From an uncultured Lachnospiraceae bacterium (GTDB lineage Bacteria > Bacillota > Clostridia > Lachnospirales > Lachnospiraceae): a DNA stretch of 64,000 bases. This document shows positions 26,934-34,992 of the stretch, piece by piece (position 1 is the stretch's first letter; every line of letters starts with the position of its first letter). The position numbers were made by a program, and so were the translations under genes. The stretch covers positions 1 to 64,000 of the forward strand of contig CAJUHY010000005.1 of the NCBI GenBank assembly GCA_910585895.1. Direction: 5' to 3'. Below the pieces are notes generated by a model. That model did no database searches, was not told the DNA's origin, and saw only the letters and a list, made by a program, of their open reading frames with translations.

Positions 26934-28358
26934 TCAATAGAATCCCCGCGCAAACATCCGTATATCTTCATAACTGACTGCCAGATTTATATTCTGTCCG
27001 TCGTCAAACCCCGCCGTGCTGATACCGATTACTTCGCCCTGCATATTGAGCACCGCGCCTCCGGAACTGCCGGGGGAAATCGGCGCCGTAAACTGTATCA
27101 TGTCAACATTCCTGATATTGCGGAAACCGGAAATAATGCCATCACTAACGGAGTTAAACAGCCCCAGCGGGCTGCCGATAGCCACCACCTTCTGCCCACG
27201 CACAAGCTTCTGGGCGCCGTTATAAATCGGCAATGGGTTGAGCTGTCTGGAAATCCTTATCACTGCCAAATCAAGGTTATAATTATATTTAATAATCTCG
27301 TCCGTCGGATAAATTTCTTCATCATCTTCCATCCGCACCGAGAAAAATCTTCCCCCGGACACCACATGGTCATTGGTTAATATGTACCCCCCTCTGCCAA
27401 TCATGATACCAGACCCTGTACCAATCACCTCGTGTCGGCTGTCGTGCACAGCTATCATCACAATGGAAGATGCCAGCTGTGCCAGTTCCTCAAACGTCTT
27501 TTCCATATTTCCTCTATGAACAGACGCTGTATGTCCCGCAGATGGCTGCCGGACAGGGCTTATCGGCGAATTCTGCCGGTTATTCTGCGCAACGCTTGCA
27601 GGCTGATGATTCTTATGCCGGTTACGTTCCGGTATCGTAACCCGGACACTGCTTTGCTCTGTTTGCGGCACATAAGGAGAATATACGGGCAGATTACTTG
27701 TGCCGAACGGTCCGAGTATAAGCTCCTGCGAGAGGTTCTTTAACTCTTGAGAAATCTCCACATCTTTCTGATTCTCCAGTAAAATAATATCACAGCCCAA
27801 CAGCGTGACCAGATAGTAAAACAGGTATTCCTGTTCTTTTCTCACGCCTTCCGCAAGAATCTTCATGCAGTTTCCTTCACTCCAGCCGGATAACACATCC
27901 TTGAGCATCGTGTCCAGCCAAAAAAGATATTTGACCGCACAGTTCCTGAGCATGGATTCCGACACCTGTTTTTTCTGGCTTTGGTATTTGCCCAAAGTGT
28001 CTGTCAGTCCGACAGACAATGCATTTGCAAAAGCATCGGTCATGGATATATTTTTAAGGTTTATCTTGCCGCCCTGTCTCCACCCATCGTATATCCCTGC
28101 ATAAAATGCGGCATCCTCCGCTTTGCTTAACTGGGGCAGCGATTTCAGCCTGACATACCGAAGCCTGCCCTTTGCCATCTCTGCCCCCATTCTTCTATCT
28201 GCCTGGCATATCTTATCAGAATACCCGCTGTCCTCACCCAGCGCGCGGACAAAATACACGTCCCGGACAGCATGATTGTACCCTCCTTTGACACCCAAAA
28301 ACATCTCCAGGGAGTTAATCTGTATGGTATTATGCCTGTACGACACTAATTTTTCCAC
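26934..28358 (-). CDS. YceG-like domain fused to trypsin-like (DegP-type) serine protease
   Basis: The product is 474 residues. Residues about 1-215 are not a known protease part; 133-197 (MLRNCAVKYLFWLDTMLKDV then LVTLLGCDIILLENQ) resemble the repeated unit of the neighbouring YceG-like protein. A Pro/Gln/Asn-rich linker (220-285) leads to a chymotrypsin-fold protease with His331 (YILTNDHVVSG), Asp363 (YNLDLAVIRI) and Ser432 (SPGSSGGAVLN), all present. No signal peptide, membrane segment or PDZ domain is seen, so it should be cytoplasmic, unlike most DegP/HtrA proteins. The start is GTG at 28358, with GGCGG about 10 bases upstream. It is first in the run protease-rhomboid-yceG-telA-terD, and divergent from the citrate-lyase-like gene. 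Confidence 0.85.
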   Translation of the reverse strand: MEKLVSYRHNTIQINSLEMFLGVKGGYNHAVRDVYFVRALGEDSGYSDKICQADRRMGAEMAKGRLRYVRLKSLPQLSKAEDAAFYAGIYDGWRQGGKINLKNISMTDAFANALSVGLTDTLGKYQSQKKQVSESMLRNCAVKYLFWLDTMLKDVLSGWSEGNCMKILAEGVRKEQEYLFYYLVTLLGCDIILLENQKDVEISQELKNLSQELILGPFGTSNLPVYSPYVPQTEQSSVRVTIPERNRHKNHQPASVAQNNRQNSPISPVRQPSAGHTASVHRGNMEKTFEELAQLASSIVMIAVHDSRHEVIGTGSGIMIGRGGYILTNDHVVSGGRFFSVRMEDDEEIYPTDEIIKYNYNLDLAVIRISRQLNPLPIYNGAQKLVRGQKVVAIGSPLGLFNSVSDGIISGFRNIRNVDMIQFTAPISPGSSGGAVLNMQGEVIGISTAGFDDGQNINLAVSYEDIRMFARGFY

Positions 28359-28469
28359 TTAACATGCACCGCCTTTTGTACAACCTCTTTTACTGCCAAT
28401 TTTATCACGGATTACACCCCCCGACAACTGTAATACTTAAATTTTCATCCCTTTATGCGGCAAGTATGA

Positions 28470-28475
28470 TATAAT
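28470..28475 (+). promoter_or_regulatory. Extended -10 promoter of the citrate-lyase-like gene
   Basis: TGATATAAT gives a TG-extended -10 (TATAAT at 28470-28475), 54 bases before the start. The -35 is poorly matched. Confidence 0.6.
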
Positions 28476-28528
28476 ATTGTCCGGAACAATCCAAGCTATA
28501 TTTAATATGACTCCAGGAGGATGAAATA

Positions 28529-29503
28529 TTGAAAAACAATATTTTATACTACAGTGTAGGTGCACTGTTATATTGCCCCGCATACAAAAAAAGCATTGCA
28601 GATGCTGTCATTCACGAGGAATTTGGAACAAAATATTCCCTTGCGCTCTGTTTAGAAGATACCGTCAACGACCGTTTTGTGGAGGAAGCAGAACAAATTT
28701 TGATTCGTTCCATCCAGAAAATCCACAATGCACGAAAGAACAGCGAATTTTATCTGCCTCAAATTTTTATCAGGGTCCGCTGCCCACAGCAAATCACAAA
28801 ACTCACAGCTGCTTTAGGCGAATCCGCTGAAATAATTATGGGATTTAATATCCCTAAATTCAGCGTTGAAAATGCAAACGAATACATTCAGGTAATCATT
28901 AAAGCAAACGAATCTGCCAATAAGAAGATTTACATGATGCCCATATATGAAAATTTATCTATTGTTAATATCCAGAAGAGGGCGGAGATTCTTTACCGCC
29001 TGAAAGACAGCCTGGCAGCAGTGGAAGAACTTGTCCTGGGTATCCGCGTAGGGGGAAATGATTTATGCCATTTATTCGGATTCCGCAGGCACTCGGACGA
29101 ATCCATCCACCGCATAAAGCCTGTCGCTAATATTTTTTCTGATATTGTCACCGTCTACGGTATGGATTACGTAGTCTCCGGTCCAGTGTGGGAGTATTAC
29201 TCAGGAGAAAACTGGGAGAAGGGGCTGCTTGCGGAAATTCAGGATGACAAATTATGCGGCTTTACTGGAAAAACTGTGATTCACCCCAAGCAGATTGCTG
29301 TCGTCAACAGCGCATATCAAGTACCGCAAAGCGATTGGGAGGATGCCAAAGCCATTTTAAACTGGAATCAGGACAGCAATGCTTACGTATCCGGCAACCT
29401 GGCAAAGGAGAGAATGGACGAATTTAAGACACATGCCAATTGGGCACGCCAGACCTTACTTCTGGCAGAGGCTTTCGGCGTAAAACAATCAGAAACCCGT
29501 TAA
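28529..29503 (+). CDS. HpcH/HpaI aldolase/citrate-lyase-like TIM-barrel protein of the Ter module
   Basis: The 324-residue protein matches the C-C bond lyase TIM-barrel family found in Ter clusters: LALCLEDTVNDRFVEEAEQI (acidic metal site), LPQIFIRVRCPQQITKL (Arg binding carboxylate), IYMMPIYENLSI and FTGKTVIHPKQIAVVNSAY, a CitE-type motif. It should cleave or form a C-C bond next to a CoA- or phosphate-linked acid; the substrate is unknown. The start is TTG at 28529, because AGGAGG is 8 bases upstream and the nearer ATG (28521) leads to an immediate stop. It alone in the cluster is on the plus strand. Its TAA overlaps the TAA of the opposing PRTase gene in a shared TTAA. Confidence 0.87.
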   Translation: MKNNILYYSVGALLYCPAYKKSIADAVIHEEFGTKYSLALCLEDTVNDRFVEEAEQILIRSIQKIHNARKNSEFYLPQIFIRVRCPQQITKLTAALGESAEIIMGFNIPKFSVENANEYIQVIIKANESANKKIYMMPIYENLSIVNIQKRAEILYRLKDSLAAVEELVLGIRVGGNDLCHLFGFRRHSDESIHRIKPVANIFSDIVTVYGMDYVVSGPVWEYYSGENWEKGLLAEIQDDKLCGFTGKTVIHPKQIAVVNSAYQVPQSDWEDAKAILNWNQDSNAYVSGNLAKERMDEFKTHANWARQTLLLAEAFGVKQSETR

Positions 29504-30549
29504 GTATCTGCCAGCTTTTTAATGATTCCGCAGCATTTGTAATGTCTGAGGGGATAGTACTCCACCGGTACATACTTTTCCTCGGCAAGCCTTATCAAAT
29601 GCTGCAGCTGTGAATCATTGCGATACCTCTCATCTATGAGGATTTTCCAGGGCACTCTCCGCAGCAGAACCCTGGTGGCCTCGCCGATTCCGGGCTTAAT
29701 CAGATTTACGTCCTCCACAGAAAAATGCTCCGCGATTTCCCGAACCTCGTCAATCCCCAACCCAGGTACCGGCGGCTTTTCTTCCTGCGGCTCTAAAGCA
29801 AAATGCTTCTCTATCTCTTCAATAAATTCATATGATAAATCAGAATTTTTCAGTCCCTCATAGAACACTGCACCATGAAAATCATTTTTGCCGATAATAT
29901 CATGGCGCAGGAAAGTCCTGCTGATAAGCCCGGATACTGTACAGTTCAGACAGGAACTGGGTATAAGAATATCGTCATGCGTACCGCAGAGTTCCGTCAC
30001 ATTTGCCGGGTCAGCAATTACTGCAATTTCCGAGGAAACTCCTTCATACATTGCAATGTCTTTCTCAAGTTCCCTTAAAATTGCGCCTTTTCCTATCCAG
30101 CCATCCACAAATAAAAGCTGCTGCGGCTCATATCTATCGAGCAAATATTTCATGGCATTATCATCAATCCCTCTGCCGCGGATAATAGATATGGCATAAT
30201 GAGGGACGTCATATTGATATTTTGACTTAATATATCTCTTAACCAGGATACCGATGGGGATTCCTGCCCGCGCAAGTGAGACAAGCACAATATCCCGTCC
30301 TTTTTTGCTGATAATTTTGTCTGCAAGACGTCCGGTTGCCTGCGCTGTCGTTGCTGCATAGTTTATAAGCGCTTCGCGATACACCTGCATATACTTTTCT
30401 GTTGGCTCATATTCGACAGGCAGCATCTCACTGTAATGCCTGCCAGACTGTATCAGCCGTTCCCTTTCCTCTGTCGGCTGCGGCTCCACCAACCCGGTAA
30501 TATCCTTTAAAAGCAACGTCACATCTTCTTCTTTATAGGAACTTCTCAT
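29500..30549 (-). CDS. Phosphoribosyltransferase (StiP/PRTase_1) with PELOTA-like C-terminus
   Basis: The 349-residue protein corresponds to the family once called cysteine protease StiP and later reclassified as a PRTase with a C-terminal PELOTA RNA-binding domain, characteristic of Ter clusters. The PRPP loop is LLFVDGWIGKGAILREL, and the substrate hood includes VLVSLARAGIPIGILVKRY. The C-terminal 90 residues (NLIKPGIGEATRVLLRRVPW then HLIRLAEEKYVPVEYYPL) match the PELOTA part. It should transfer a base onto PRPP or the reverse in synthesis of a nucleoside-like product (inferred in the literature, not proven). It follows the other PRTase gene with one base between them. Confidence 0.85.
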   Translation of the reverse strand: MRSSYKEEDVTLLLKDITGLVEPQPTEERERLIQSGRHYSEMLPVEYEPTEKYMQVYREALINYAATTAQATGRLADKIISKKGRDIVLVSLARAGIPIGILVKRYIKSKYQYDVPHYAISIIRGRGIDDNAMKYLLDRYEPQQLLFVDGWIGKGAILRELEKDIAMYEGVSSEIAVIADPANVTELCGTHDDILIPSSCLNCTVSGLISRTFLRHDIIGKNDFHGAVFYEGLKNSDLSYEFIEEIEKHFALEPQEEKPPVPGLGIDEVREIAEHFSVEDVNLIKPGIGEATRVLLRRVPWKILIDERYRNDSQLQHLIRLAEEKYVPVEYYPLRHYKCCGIIKKLADT

Positions 30550-30550
30550 A

Positions 30551-31690
30551 TCAACACCACCTGACTACCGTAATATCTGTATTATTGATTGCCAATGCAT
30601 GGACAAGACTGTCAAGGCCCTTATCCTTTGGGCATTCGCCATCTATACCTGCCTTCCTTTTATCCTCCGGGCATGGGGCATCCGTCACCACCAGTACCTT
30701 ATCATACGCACCAATGTCATACAGGAAGGTTTTTCTTTCCGCATCGTAGAGGCTGCGCAGCTCATATCTGGCATGGAGCGGATACTGGCTTTCCTTGCTG
30801 ACAACAATAGGACTTCTGGTGGTTGCATGGCAGCGCACTTCATTTCCAAGAGCTTCCAGGCAGCTTGCCACATACAATGCCGGATACATAAATTCTTCTG
30901 TTCCTACAACAAGAATCTTATCATTTGCTGTCCTCGGTAACTGTTTGCTTACCTGTTCAAACAAATTACGGCAAGCCATATCATACTCTGCGGTGTTTAC
31001 CAGCCGCCTCGCATCCATCCTGCCCGCGACCGACAGCACGGCTGCTTTCCCTGCTGACCCGTGGGTACAGTCAATATATTCCCCATCCCCGGCAAAAGTT
31101 TCTGCAATGCTGCCATAGTTGCTATGGTTCGTCTTCTTAAGATAATGAAGGTCAATGGATTTATTTTCATATACCCTCCTATATTTGTCGGACATACCGT
31201 TTAAAATGGAAGCAACCGCAAACTTCATGTCATTATGATACACGTTCTGTATGACGGAAATAATATTCAAAATCGTTTTCCCGGTCGTAACTTCGTCCTC
31301 AATAAAAATTATTCTGTCGGTATTTTTTACTGCCTCATCCATATCGTTTTTGACCAGTTTCTGTTCCGTGGCATGACTATGTTCTTCTGAAAAAAACAGA
31401 TAATCTGCCTCCGGGATTATCTCCCTGGTCGTCTGGATATAAGGTGCAGCCAAAGAAATTGCAATCTGCATACCTATGGCAGTGGCAGTCTCTGCAAATC
31501 CAATCAGCAGAAGCCTTTCTCCTTCGTATTTATCTCTGAGTTCTTCTGCCAGGCTTGCAAACAGTTTTAATGCTCTGGTCGGAGAGACTGGCACATGCTT
31601 TCCCTGCAGCGGATTGACTACCAGATAATTCCTCTTTGCGTTGTTCTCTCTTTTTGCTATACCCACTAAATCTTTCTTTGTATATTTCAT
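30551..31690 (-). CDS. Phosphoribosyltransferase with C-terminal TRSP domain
   Basis: The 379-residue protein has an N-terminal PRTase domain (LLLIGFAETATAIGMQIAIS; PRPP loop IIFIEDEVTTGKTILNIIS) and a C-terminal TRSP-type domain (ILVVGTEEFMYPALYVASCL; HATTRSPIVVS). This pairing is the second PRTase of the Ter biosynthetic module. An ATP-grasp enzyme usually completes the module, but none is found in this window. GGGAGAAAGG precedes the ATG at 31690. It is upstream of, and nearly overlapping, the StiP-like gene. Confidence 0.85.
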   Translation of the reverse strand: MKYTKKDLVGIAKRENNAKRNYLVVNPLQGKHVPVSPTRALKLFASLAEELRDKYEGERLLLIGFAETATAIGMQIAISLAAPYIQTTREIIPEADYLFFSEEHSHATEQKLVKNDMDEAVKNTDRIIFIEDEVTTGKTILNIISVIQNVYHNDMKFAVASILNGMSDKYRRVYENKSIDLHYLKKTNHSNYGSIAETFAGDGEYIDCTHGSAGKAAVLSVAGRMDARRLVNTAEYDMACRNLFEQVSKQLPRTANDKILVVGTEEFMYPALYVASCLEALGNEVRCHATTRSPIVVSKESQYPLHARYELRSLYDAERKTFLYDIGAYDKVLVVTDAPCPEDKRKAGIDGECPKDKGLDSLVHALAINNTDITVVRWC

Positions 31691-31719
31691 TCCTTTCTCC
31701 CATTTCCTGTATTTCTAAA

Positions 31720-32190
31720 TTATTGCCAGCCTTTGCACACGTCAACCCAAGACGTATTTCGCGAATATTTCTCCAATTCTGCAATCGACAGTTCAATTGC
31801 GCTGTTGCTGCTTCCGCAGGCAGGAAAGACCGTCTCAAACCGTTTAAGCGAACTGTCAAGATAAACTTTCACGCCTTCGTTGATTCCAAAGGGACATACC
31901 CCGCCCACCGCATGACCAGTCAGTGTCTCTGCTTCCTCCGGTGTAAGCATTTTGGCTTTCGCAGCAAACTGTGCCTTATATTTGGGATTGTCAATTTTAG
32001 CATCACCAGCCATAACAATTAAAATCGGACTGCCATCCACCATGAACGAAAGCGTCTTGGCAATCCTGCAAGGCTCACAATTGAGCGCTGCTGCTGCAAG
32101 CTCCACCGTTGCGCTTGATACATCAAATTCCAGTATTTTGTTTTCCATCCCATATTCACTGAAATATTTTTTTACTCTTTCAATTGACAT
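31720..32190 (-). CDS. YbaK/EbsC family aminoacyl-tRNA deacylase-like protein
   Basis: The 156-residue protein belongs to the Cys-tRNA(Pro)/YbaK editing-domain family, which hydrolyses mischarged prolyl-tRNA. Features are SATVELAAAALNCEPCRIAKTLSF near the N-terminus (first part of the active site), ETLTGHAVGGVCPFGINEGV with the conserved GGV.PFG loop, and the ending SIAELEKYSRNTSWVDVC. ATG 32190 is supported by GGAGG 8 bases upstream; the frame is open 36 codons further with no ribosome binding site. It lies 29 bases upstream of the TRSP-PRTase gene and may be co-transcribed with it by chance. Confidence 0.9.
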   Translation of the reverse strand: MSIERVKKYFSEYGMENKILEFDVSSATVELAAAALNCEPCRIAKTLSFMVDGSPILIVMAGDAKIDNPKYKAQFAAKAKMLTPEEAETLTGHAVGGVCPFGINEGVKVYLDSSLKRFETVFPACGSSNSAIELSIAELEKYSRNTSWVDVCKGWQ

Positions 32191-32221
32191 CTTTTTCCTC
32201 CAGTAGTTTCTTTCGTATTTT

Positions 32222-32250
32222 ATATTAATAAATAAAAAGGGAATAGTCAA
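32222..32250 (-). promoter_or_regulatory. Sigma-A promoter of the ybaK-like gene
   Basis: On the minus strand TTGACT (32245-32250) and TAATAT (32222-32227) are separated by 17 bases, 32 bases before the start codon. It may also drive the two downstream PRTase genes. Confidence 0.65.
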
Positions 32251-32275
32251 TGGATTGTCCTCTTGGGTTCTCGCT

Positions 32276-32325
32276 TTAAGAAAAAGCTGAACAGCCACTA
32301 TGCTGTTCAGCTTTTTCTTATCTTA
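32276..32325. terminator. Bidirectional-type terminator after lysS
   Basis: A long perfect stem AAGAAAAAGCTGAACAG/CTGTTCAGCTTTTTCTT with an 8-base loop. It ends the lysS operon on the minus strand, but the MITE at 32329-32639 now lies between lysS and this terminator. Confidence 0.85.
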
Positions 32326-32328
32326 TAA

Positions 32329-32639
32329 GATTAGGGTGTCAAAAAGTAATTTTTAAATATCTACTGGCAATTTGCACAAATAAGTACAAACGCTGCTCCG
32401 CATGTTACAGCCAGTAGAATTTCTAAGCATTCCGCAAACAAATATGTATACTTTCGCAACCGGCTTATATTCGCCATCCATGGCTCAAATAAGCCTTTTA
32501 CAAACATCGTGTTTGGAAATTGCTTACGATAGATGGAATGCCAAGAAATACTAACTGACTGAACAAGTCGATGCTTTTTGTACCCATTTGTGCAAATCGC
32601 CAGTATCATATTTATTTCCACTCTTTTGACACCCTAATC
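32329..32639. mobile_element. MITE, copy 1 (311 bp), 16-bp TIRs, 7-bp target duplication
   Basis: Perfect 16-bp terminal inverted repeats (GATTAGGGTGTCAAAA at 32329-32344 and its complement at 32624-32639) are flanked by CTTATAA at 32322-32328 and 32640-32646. The element matches the one at 37658-37892 over its whole length except for about 75 extra internal bases. On the minus strand it carries an 86-codon frame (32361-32621) starting MEINMILAICTNGYKK and containing LFEPWMANISRLRKYTYLFA; no family is recognised and it is too short for a transposase. It is probably a non-autonomous element moved by a transposase encoded elsewhere. Confidence 0.88.
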
Positions 32640-32673
32640 CTTATAAACCAATAAAACAAGCTGCCGTTTTCCT

Positions 32674-34800
32674 TTAGGAAATCTTCTCCATCGCTTCTGC
32701 CACAGCAGCTTCGCAGCTTCTCATCGCCTGGATGGTTTTATCAAACAGGTCATCTAATTCCCAGCCAAGCCGCTCTGCACCTTGGGAAATAATCTCTCTG
32801 GAACAGCCCGCGGCAAACCGCTTGTCCTTAAATTTCTTCTTGAGGCTCTTAACCTCTAAATCCATGGTGCTCTTAGATGGGCGCATCAGGGCGCAGGACC
32901 AAATCAGCCCGGTCAGCTCGTCCGCCGCAAAAAGCACTTTCTCCATTTCAAGCTTCGGCTCCTCCTCACTGCAAATACCAAAGCCATGGGAACAAATTGC
33001 ATAAATCATATCCTCGCTTACCCCCGCTTCACGCAGAAGTTCCGGCGCTTTCTTACAATGCTCCTCAGGATAAAGTTCAAAATCAACATCATGGAGTAAG
33101 CCGGTGATTCCCCAGAATTCCTCCTCCTGCGCAAGCCCAAGTTCCCTGGCAAACCAGCGCATCACGCCCTCTACCGTCAGGGCATGTTGGATATGGAACG
33201 GTTCTTTGTTATATTTCTTAAGCAGCTCCAGCGCATCTTCGCGGGAAATGCTGCTCTGCTTTGTGGGAGCATTTGCCTGCTTTTTCTCTGTCTTTGCGTT
33301 ATCAGACGGTTTCTTATCCAGGCTCTTCATTGTCGGGAAGAGTAAAACATCGCGAATCGCTGGCGAATTCGTCATCATCATTACCATACGGTCAATTCCA
33401 TAGCCAATTCCACCCGTTGGCGGCATACCGATACTCAGAGCATTTAAGAAATCCTCATCCGTGTGGTTTGCCTCATCATCGCCGGCGGCAAGCAGCGCTT
33501 CCTGCGCCTTGAAACGCTCGCGCTGGTCAATGGGGTCATTTAATTCTGAGTATGCATTTGCCATCTCCCAGCCGTTCATGAAGAATTCAAAACGCTCGAC
33601 ATACTCGGGGTTATCCGGCTTCTTCTTCGTCAATGGGGAAATCTCAATCGGATGGTCCATGACAAATATCGGCTGGATTAAATGCTCCTCCACATACTCC
33701 TCAAAGAACAAGTTGAGGATATCTCCTTTCTTATGCCTGTCCTCATATTCAATATGATGTTCATCGGCAAGCTTCTTCGCTTCTTCCGTAGTCTTAATTT
33801 CAGCAAAATTTACATTACCATACTTCTTCACGGCATCCACCATAGTGATGCGCTCAAAGGGCTTGGACAAATCCAGTTCATGCTCGCCATAGGTGATAAT
33901 CTCAGAACCAGTTACCTCTTTTGCCACATAACGGAACAAATTTTCCGTTAAATCCATCATGCCATGGTAATCTGTATATGCCTGATACAGCTCCATCAGC
34001 GTAAACTCTGGGTTATGTCTGGTATCAAGCCCCTCGTTGCGGAACACACGTCCAATCTCATAAACACGCTCCAGGCCTCCCACAATCAGCCTCTTCAAGG
34101 GAAGCTCTAAGGAAATGCGGAGCTTCAAATCCTCGTTCAATGCATTAAAGTGCGTCTCAAAAGGCCTTGCCGCCGCACCGCCCGCATTGCTGACAAGCAT
34201 GGGCGTCTCCACCTCCATAAAGCCCTGTCCATCCAGGAAACGGCGGATACTGCTGAGTACTTTAGAACGCTTGATAAAGGTGTCCTTTACCTCGCTGTTC
34301 ATAATCAAATCTACATACCGCTGACGGTATCTCATATCCGTATCGGTAAGCCCATGGTATTTCTCTGGTAAAATCTGCAGACTCTTTGAAAGCAGCGTTA
34401 CCTCCTGGGCATGGACAGATATCTCTCCAGTCTTGGTGGTAAATACCTCTCCTTTAATGCCAAGGATATCGCCCACATCATATTTCTTAAAATCCTTATA
34501 GCTCTCCTCGCCTACGCTGTCCCTTGCCACATATACCTGGATACTTCCCTGTAAATCCTGCACATTACAAAAAGATGCCTTTCCCATCACACGTTTGAAC
34601 ATCATTCTGCCGGCAACAGTAACCTCCTGCCCTTCCAATGTGTCATAATTATCCCTGATTTCCTGGCTATGTTTCGTTACCTCAAATTTCGTGATTTGAA
34701 ATGGATCTTTGCCATTCTTCTGCAAATCTTCCAATTTCTCATGACGAACCTTTAACAACTGATTGAGATCTTGTCCCGGTGACTGGTTGTTCTGTGCCAT
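32674..34800 (-). CDS. lysS: Lysyl-tRNA synthetase (class II) with C-terminal HD-domain extension
   Basis: The product is 708 residues, against about 490-500 for usual bacterial LysS. Residues 1-500 are a complete class II LysRS: an OB-fold anticodon domain, motif 2 with FRNEGLDTRHNPEFTLME, and motif 3 GGIGYGIDRMVMMM. A polar linker (DNAKTEKKQANAPTKQSS, about 500-517) joins a 190-residue HD phosphohydrolase-like domain: QHALTVEGVMRW, GLLHDVDFELYPEEH, YAICSHGFG and LFAADELTGLIW supply the H...HD...H...D pattern. The first part charges tRNA-Lys; the role of the HD part is unknown. AAGGAGG precedes the ATG at 34800. A T-box was looked for upstream and not found. Confidence 0.95.
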   Translation of the reverse strand: MAQNNQSPGQDLNQLLKVRHEKLEDLQKNGKDPFQITKFEVTKHSQEIRDNYDTLEGQEVTVAGRMMFKRVMGKASFCNVQDLQGSIQVYVARDSVGEESYKDFKKYDVGDILGIKGEVFTTKTGEISVHAQEVTLLSKSLQILPEKYHGLTDTDMRYRQRYVDLIMNSEVKDTFIKRSKVLSSIRRFLDGQGFMEVETPMLVSNAGGAAARPFETHFNALNEDLKLRISLELPLKRLIVGGLERVYEIGRVFRNEGLDTRHNPEFTLMELYQAYTDYHGMMDLTENLFRYVAKEVTGSEIITYGEHELDLSKPFERITMVDAVKKYGNVNFAEIKTTEEAKKLADEHHIEYEDRHKKGDILNLFFEEYVEEHLIQPIFVMDHPIEISPLTKKKPDNPEYVERFEFFMNGWEMANAYSELNDPIDQRERFKAQEALLAAGDDEANHTDEDFLNALSIGMPPTGGIGYGIDRMVMMMTNSPAIRDVLLFPTMKSLDKKPSDNAKTEKKQANAPTKQSSISREDALELLKKYNKEPFHIQHALTVEGVMRWFARELGLAQEEEFWGITGLLHDVDFELYPEEHCKKAPELLREAGVSEDMIYAICSHGFGICSEEEPKLEMEKVLFAADELTGLIWSCALMRPSKSTMDLEVKSLKKKFKDKRFAAGCSREIISQGAERLGWELDDLFDKTIQAMRSCEAAVAEAMEKIS

Positions 34801-34818
34801 CTTCTCTTCCTCCTTTTC

Positions 34819-34992
34819 ATCGGTATCGGCACGCGCCGCTTCGCGTCCCCTGCCATCTCGGAAGAAGGCATTTATGAAATGCTTCGCATTTGCCTTCTTC
34901 CTCTAATCGGTATCGGCACGCGCCGCTTCGCGTCCCCTGCCATCTCGGAAGAAGGCATTTATGAAATGCTTCGCATTTGCCTTCTTCCTCTA
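34819..34992. repeat. Perfect 87-bp tandem duplication between greA and lysS
   Basis: Two units, 34819-34905 and 34906-34992, are identical by eye. Each has the inverted pair GAAGAAGGCA/TGCCTTCTTC with AAATGC/GCATTT inside, and a GC-rich part with CGCGAAGCGGCGCGTG on the minus strand. The second unit ends on the TAG stop of greA (34990-34992). The greA-proximal hairpin may act as a terminator or processing stem before lysS. Confidence 0.93.

Noticed and set aside
17084..31690. ATP-grasp enzyme or TerC in the Ter cluster
   Set aside because: Looked for because they complete known modules; none of the encoded proteins shows an ATP-grasp pattern or the TerC membrane signature.
32361..32621. Transposase gene inside the MITE
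   Set aside because: 86 codons, no DDE or HTH motif; kept as an unexplained small frame within the element.
34800..34992. T-box riboswitch or other leader upstream of lysS
   Set aside because: No specifier loop, T-box motif or long leader is seen; the gap is fully explained by two 87-bp repeats.
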